Positions 35,078 to 38,204 of a DNA stretch of 38,204 nt are shown here, piece by piece. The notes beneath the pieces are model-generated. The model searched no databases. It saw only the letters and a program-made list of their open reading frames with translations, and was not told the origin of the DNA. How positions within the stretch are numbered: the first letter of the stretch is position 1; each line of letters begins with the position of its first letter. This stretch comes from Pantoea anthophila (GTDB lineage: Bacteria; Pseudomonadota; Gammaproteobacteria; Enterobacterales; Enterobacteriaceae), in assembly GCF_006494375.1 (NCBI RefSeq), contig NZ_VHIZ01000016.1:1-38204 (forward strand), given 5' to 3'. The position numbers and the translations under genes are program-made.

Positions 35078-35745
35078 TGCAGGAAAGCCTTCAACTGGTG
35101 CTGGATTCAGCACCTTTTTTATTAAAGGGCGCGCTGTTCACGCTGCAGCTCAGCATCGGCGGGATGTTCTTCGGCCTGCTGCTGGGCTTTCTGCTGGCGC
35201 TGATGCGGCTGTCTCACTTCTGGCCGTTTCGCGTGCTGTCGCGGATCTATGTCTCGATTTTTCGCGGCACCCCGCTGATCGCGCAGCTGTTTATGATCTA
35301 CTACGGCCTGCCGCAGTTTGGCATTGAGCTGGACCCCATCCCCTCGGCGATGATTGGTCTCTCGCTCAACACCGCGGCTTACGCCTCGGAGTCCCTGCGT
35401 GGCGCCATCGCTGCGATTGAGCGCGGACAGTGGGAGGCGGCGGCGAGTATCGGCATGACGCGCTGGCAAACCCTGCGCCGGGTTATCCTGCCGCAGGCGG
35501 CGCGCACCGCACTGCCACCGCTGGGCAACAGCTTTATCAGCCTGGTAAAAGATACCTCGCTGGCCGCGACCATCCAGGTGCCGGAGCTGTTCCGTCAGGC
35601 GCAGCTGATCACCTCGCGTACACTGGAAGTCTTTACCATGTACCTGGCGGCTTCGCTGATCTACTGGGTGATGGCCACGGTGTTGTCTGCGTTGCAGAGT
35701 CGTCTGGAACAGCATGTTAACCGTCAGGATTCGGAGTCGAAATGA
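35077..35745 (+). CDS. tcyL: TcyL, cystine ABC transporter permease
   Basis: The 222-residue membrane protein from MQESLQLVLDSAPFLLKGAL matches E. coli TcyL/YecS in length and sequence. It has five predicted helices, the amino-acid permease signature RGTPLIAQLFMIYYGLP, and the EAA loop EAAASIGMTRWQTLRRVILP that contacts the ATPase. The ATG at 35077 overlaps the tcyJ stop, and the frame opening at 35050 is not needed. Confidence 0.97.
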   Translation: MQESLQLVLDSAPFLLKGALFTLQLSIGGMFFGLLLGFLLALMRLSHFWPFRVLSRIYVSIFRGTPLIAQLFMIYYGLPQFGIELDPIPSAMIGLSLNTAAYASESLRGAIAAIERGQWEAAASIGMTRWQTLRRVILPQAARTALPPLGNSFISLVKDTSLAATIQVPELFRQAQLITSRTLEVFTMYLAASLIYWVMATVLSALQSRLEQHVNRQDSESK

Positions 35746-36494
35746 GTGCCATCGAAGTCAGAAAGCTGGTGAAATCATTTAATGGCCAGACGGTGCTGCA
35801 CGACATCGATCTTGATGTGGCCGCCGGTGAAGTGGTGGCGATTATCGGCCCCAGCGGCTCAGGTAAAACCACGCTGCTGCGCAGTATTAACCTGCTGGAA
35901 GTGCCGGATAGCGGCACTATCCGGGTCGGCGAGATTACGGTGGATGCCGCGCTGGCGCAGAGCAAACAGAAAGAGCAGGTGCGTCGTCTGCGTCAGCAGG
36001 TCGGTTTTGTCTTCCAGAACTTCAATCTGTTTCCCCACCGTTCGGTGCTGGAGAACATTATTGAAGGACCGGTGATCGTAAAAGGCGAAGCGAAGGCGGA
36101 GGCCGTCGCACGCGCCCGCACGCTGCTGGAGAAGGTCGGCCTGCACGGCAAAGAGGGAAGCTATCCGCGCCGTCTGTCGGGTGGACAGCAGCAGCGTGTG
36201 GCCATTGCGCGTGCGCTGGCGATGCGACCGGAGGTGATCCTGTTCGATGAACCCACCTCGGCGCTGGATCCGGAGCTGGTGGGGGAGGTGCTCAGCACCA
36301 TCCGCGCACTGGCCGAAGAGAAACGCACCATGGTGATCGTCACGCATGAGATGAGCTTTGCCCGCGACGTGGCAGATCGCGCCATCTTTATGGATCAGGG
36401 GCGCATTGTGGAGCAGGGCGACGCGAAAGCGTTGTTCAGTAACCCGCAGCAGCCGCGTACCCGCCAGTTCCTTGACAAGTTCCTCAATCAGTAA
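35742..36494 (+). CDS. tcyN: TcyN, cystine ABC transporter ATPase
   Basis: The 250-residue ABC ATPase has Walker A GPSGSGKTT (about 37-45), Q-loop FVFQNFNLFPH, signature LSGGQQQRVAIARAL and Walker B VILFDEPTSALDPE, then the switch His (VTHEMSF). It powers L-cystine import with TcyJ and TcyL. It overlaps tcyL by 4 nt (ATGA) and is followed by a hairpin terminator. Confidence 0.97.
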   Translation: MSAIEVRKLVKSFNGQTVLHDIDLDVAAGEVVAIIGPSGSGKTTLLRSINLLEVPDSGTIRVGEITVDAALAQSKQKEQVRRLRQQVGFVFQNFNLFPHRSVLENIIEGPVIVKGEAKAEAVARARTLLEKVGLHGKEGSYPRRLSGGQQQRVAIARALAMRPEVILFDEPTSALDPELVGEVLSTIRALAEEKRTMVIVTHEMSFARDVADRAIFMDQGRIVEQGDAKALFSNPQQPRTRQFLDKFLNQ

Positions 36495-36500
36495 TTCAGT

Positions 36501-36530
36501 GGCCTTCTCCGGAAGGCCGCATTGCTTTTT
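36501..36530 (+). terminator. Terminator of the dcyD-tcyJLN unit
   Basis: GGCCTTC and GAAGGCC pair around a TCCG loop (36501-36518), followed by a T-rich stretch ending TTTTT at 36530. Confidence 0.75.
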
Positions 36531-36953
36531 ACTCCTCTCTGTTTAATCCGGAATAGCGCGCTGTCATGCTATTTTGGGTCGCCGTACCATAATGCGCTGA
36601 TAAGCGGTTAAACCTTTTGCCACATCTGACAAATCTTTTCTTTTCATCAACGTCTGACTGGTTTTTATTTCTTCCGCTTTCTCTTATTTATGTCTTCAGC
36701 ATTATCAAAGATTATTTTCCTTTAATTCATCGCTGCGGATGATATCGGGCGCAGAGCAGGGAGAATCAATAAGTGTAAGGAAACGTTCTGCTAAGTAAAT
36801 AACGGTAACGTCAGGGCCAGATAATGGGTTTTAGGAGTTTCGCTACATTCAATGCGGCATCAATGGCGAATAATCGCTGGATAATCATAAAAGCCACAGA
36901 GATTTCCTCGCTTTCCTTTTCCGCATTCTGACCTACGCAGCAGGAGTCAATTA
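36531..36953. other. AT-rich gap before the acyltransferase gene
   Basis: This 423 bp stretch has no convincing gene in any frame. Base use is AT-rich with T-rich runs on the plus strand. A GCAGGAG ribosome-binding site at its end serves the acyltransferase. I could not place a promoter with confidence, and no repeats were seen. Confidence 0.5.
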
Positions 36954-38036
36954 ATGAGCCAGACGAAATCAGACCAGATATTGTGGGTAGACACCCTGAA
37001 GGGGGCCTGCATATTGCTGGTGGTCCTGTACCACACCGTGTTACCCGGTTTTGAAGGGACAATAAAATATCTCTCCGCCGGATGGGTCCCGGCCGAAATA
37101 TGGATACAGTTTAATACGGTTCTGTCACCCTTACGGATGCCAGCCTTTTTCTTTGTTTCGGGACTGCTGGCCGCCAACGGTATTCTCAACCGGCCCTGGA
37201 AACAGGTATTTACCAGTCGTATTACCAATCTTTTTTATCTCTATATTCTGTGGGGCTTTATTCAGTGGTGGTCCATTATTGGTATCTCCACGGAAATTAC
37301 CGGGCAGCGTATTTCACAGAACCTGAATGCTGCGTATGCCGGTTCGCTGTTTGAGTTTCTCAAGCTGACCTTTATGGCGATGAGTACCTCCTGGTATCTC
37401 TATGGCTTAGGACTCTATTTCCTCTGCGCTAAAATTTTCCGTGAATATAAGCTGGCCCTGGTGGCGGTGGCTATCCTGCTTAATTATCTGGCGGTCGAGA
37501 AAGTGATCCCGTTCTGGGGACCACAGAGCCTGGCCCAGTATTTCCTGTTCTTCCTGTTAGGCGCGTTCTGGAGCCAGACCATGCTGCGTCTGAGTGAATG
37601 GCGTCGTGAGAACGTCATGCCCTGGGCGATACTGGCCGCCGTGGCGGGTATCCATGTGATCTTCGGTCTGGATAAGAGTCTGTTCCTGTGTGTGCTGGCG
37701 GTGTTGTTCAGTATTGCGGCCTGTCGCTGGCTGAATCAGCATTTCAGCATGCGTTATCTCAACTGGGTGGGCCGCAATACCCTGCAGATTTATGTGATTC
37801 ACCGCATCTTTATCGAGTTCTTTGGTATGTCTGCGATCCTCTTCGCGCAGCGGCATCACCTGTTTGAACAGGCGTGGTTTTCATTTTTCTGGGCCTGCTT
37901 CTATCCGGTGGTGATCGTGGCGCTCTGCTCGCTCTGTTCCGTGGCGATCTGGTCGCTGACCAACCGCGGGGTGGGGCAGTCGCTGTTTCTGTTTCCGACG
38001 CTGCTTAAGCGGCAGCGGAATGCAGTTTCGCAGTAA
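36954..38036 (+). CDS. YcfT-like inner-membrane acyltransferase
   Basis: The 360-residue protein has about ten membrane helices and the acyltransferase-3 pattern. There is an early DTLKGACILLVVLYHTVLP (catalytic-type His in YHT), then PLRMPAFFFVSGLL, STSWYLYGLGLYF and a late NTLQIYVIHRIFIEFF. The arrangement is close to E. coli YcfT. Such proteins move acyl groups across the membrane onto sugars or lipids, but the substrate here is unknown. It has its own start region after a terminator, so it is separate from the tcy operon. Confidence 0.85.
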   Translation: MSQTKSDQILWVDTLKGACILLVVLYHTVLPGFEGTIKYLSAGWVPAEIWIQFNTVLSPLRMPAFFFVSGLLAANGILNRPWKQVFTSRITNLFYLYILWGFIQWWSIIGISTEITGQRISQNLNAAYAGSLFEFLKLTFMAMSTSWYLYGLGLYFLCAKIFREYKLALVAVAILLNYLAVEKVIPFWGPQSLAQYFLFFLLGAFWSQTMLRLSEWRRENVMPWAILAAVAGIHVIFGLDKSLFLCVLAVLFSIAACRWLNQHFSMRYLNWVGRNTLQIYVIHRIFIEFFGMSAILFAQRHHLFEQAWFSFFWACFYPVVIVALCSLCSVAIWSLTNRGVGQSLFLFPTLLKRQRNAVSQ

Positions 38037-38045
38037 AAGGGGAGC

Positions 38046-38170
38046 GCCTGGCGGCGGGGAGTGATTACCTGGCGGCGGGCTGGCTCTGAGAGGGTTTCGC
38101 CCGCCAGGCGTGAGGGAGTTTCAGTTCGCCCGTGCAGGCGGACGCGTCAAGGGGCGGACGCCCGCCCCTT
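38046..38170. repeat. GC-rich repeats and hairpins at the right edge
   Basis: CCTGGCGGCGGG occurs twice (38047-38058 and 38068-38079), and the part CCTGGCGG can pair with CCGCCAGG (38101-38108). Further on, AAGGGGCGG (38149-38157) pairs perfectly with CCGCCCCTT (38162-38170) around a 4 nt loop. The last hairpin is probably a terminator for the acyltransferase and/or for a convergent gene entering from the right. The reverse strand has open frames reaching the window edge, but too little is visible to call one. Confidence 0.55.
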
Positions 38171-38204
38171 AACAATCCCGGCGTCCGGCAGCCTTTGCGC
38201 CCCG

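Noticed and set aside
35122..35715. 197-residue open frame antisense to tcyL
   Set aside because: It is Gln/Arg-rich, typical of the reverse of a Leu-rich membrane gene, with no initiation site.
1..38204. CRISPR arrays, tRNA or rRNA genes, insertion sequences
   Set aside because: No repeat-spacer pattern, cloverleaf with conserved loops, transposase or terminal inverted repeats were seen on reading.

Overview
The window is chromosomal DNA of an enterobacterium, most likely a Pantoea-like member of the Erwiniaceae. The support is near-E. coli FliA, AmyA, TcyJ/L/N and DcyD proteins, the same overall flagellar layout as E. coli, and a truncated rcsA at the left edge. No rRNA, tRNA, insertion sequence or CRISPR array was seen.

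Layout. (1) 1-60: first 20 codons of rcsA (minus strand), then a 627 bp AT-rich control region. (2) 688-11450, minus strand: fliFGHIJK and fliLMNOPQR, which encode the MS ring, rotor/switch, export ATPase, hook-length ruler and export gate. fliE is divergent at 11683. (3) 12.0-17.1 kb: a patchwork of small accessory genes that E. coli lacks at this position. It holds a secreted protein, a lipoprotein, several small hypotheticals, a P22 C2-like repressor facing two small membrane/coiled-coil genes, a DinI-like SOS gene with a full LexA box, and an IraP-like anti-adaptor. (4) 17.3-21.6 kb: yedD, amyA, fliT, fliS and fliD. (5) 21.98-30.4 kb: fliC followed by two giant multidomain glycosyltransferases, probably for flagellin glycosylation. 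(6) 30.6-33.0 kb: an HNH-nuclease-like gene, fliA (sigma-28) and fliZ. (7) 33.0-36.5 kb: a predicted three-way-junction RNA fold, then dcyD, tcyJ, tcyL and tcyN (D-cysteine breakdown and cystine uptake). (8) 36.95-38.04 kb: a YcfT-like membrane acyltransferase, then a GC-rich hairpin region.

How the genes work together. Class 2 flagellar genes build the basal body and export gate. FliA then drives late genes. I find sigma-28 promoters (octamers spaced by 11 nt, -10 GCCGATAA or GACGATAA) before fliC, fliD, fliA and, unexpectedly, the HNH-domain gene. FliS, FliT and FliD handle and cap flagellin, and the two glycosyltransferases sit in the slot that fliB (flagellin methylase) occupies in Salmonella.

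The best candidates for undescribed biology are: (a) the stand-alone P22-type immunity switch at 14.0-15.5 kb, whose repressor has a P22 C2 recognition helix and two P22-type operators but appears unable to self-cleave, and which faces two unknown membrane genes; (b) the HNH-like protein apparently inside the FliA regulon; (c) the nested RNA structure between fliZ and dcyD. All calls come from reading the sequence and from remembered family sequences; no database search was run.
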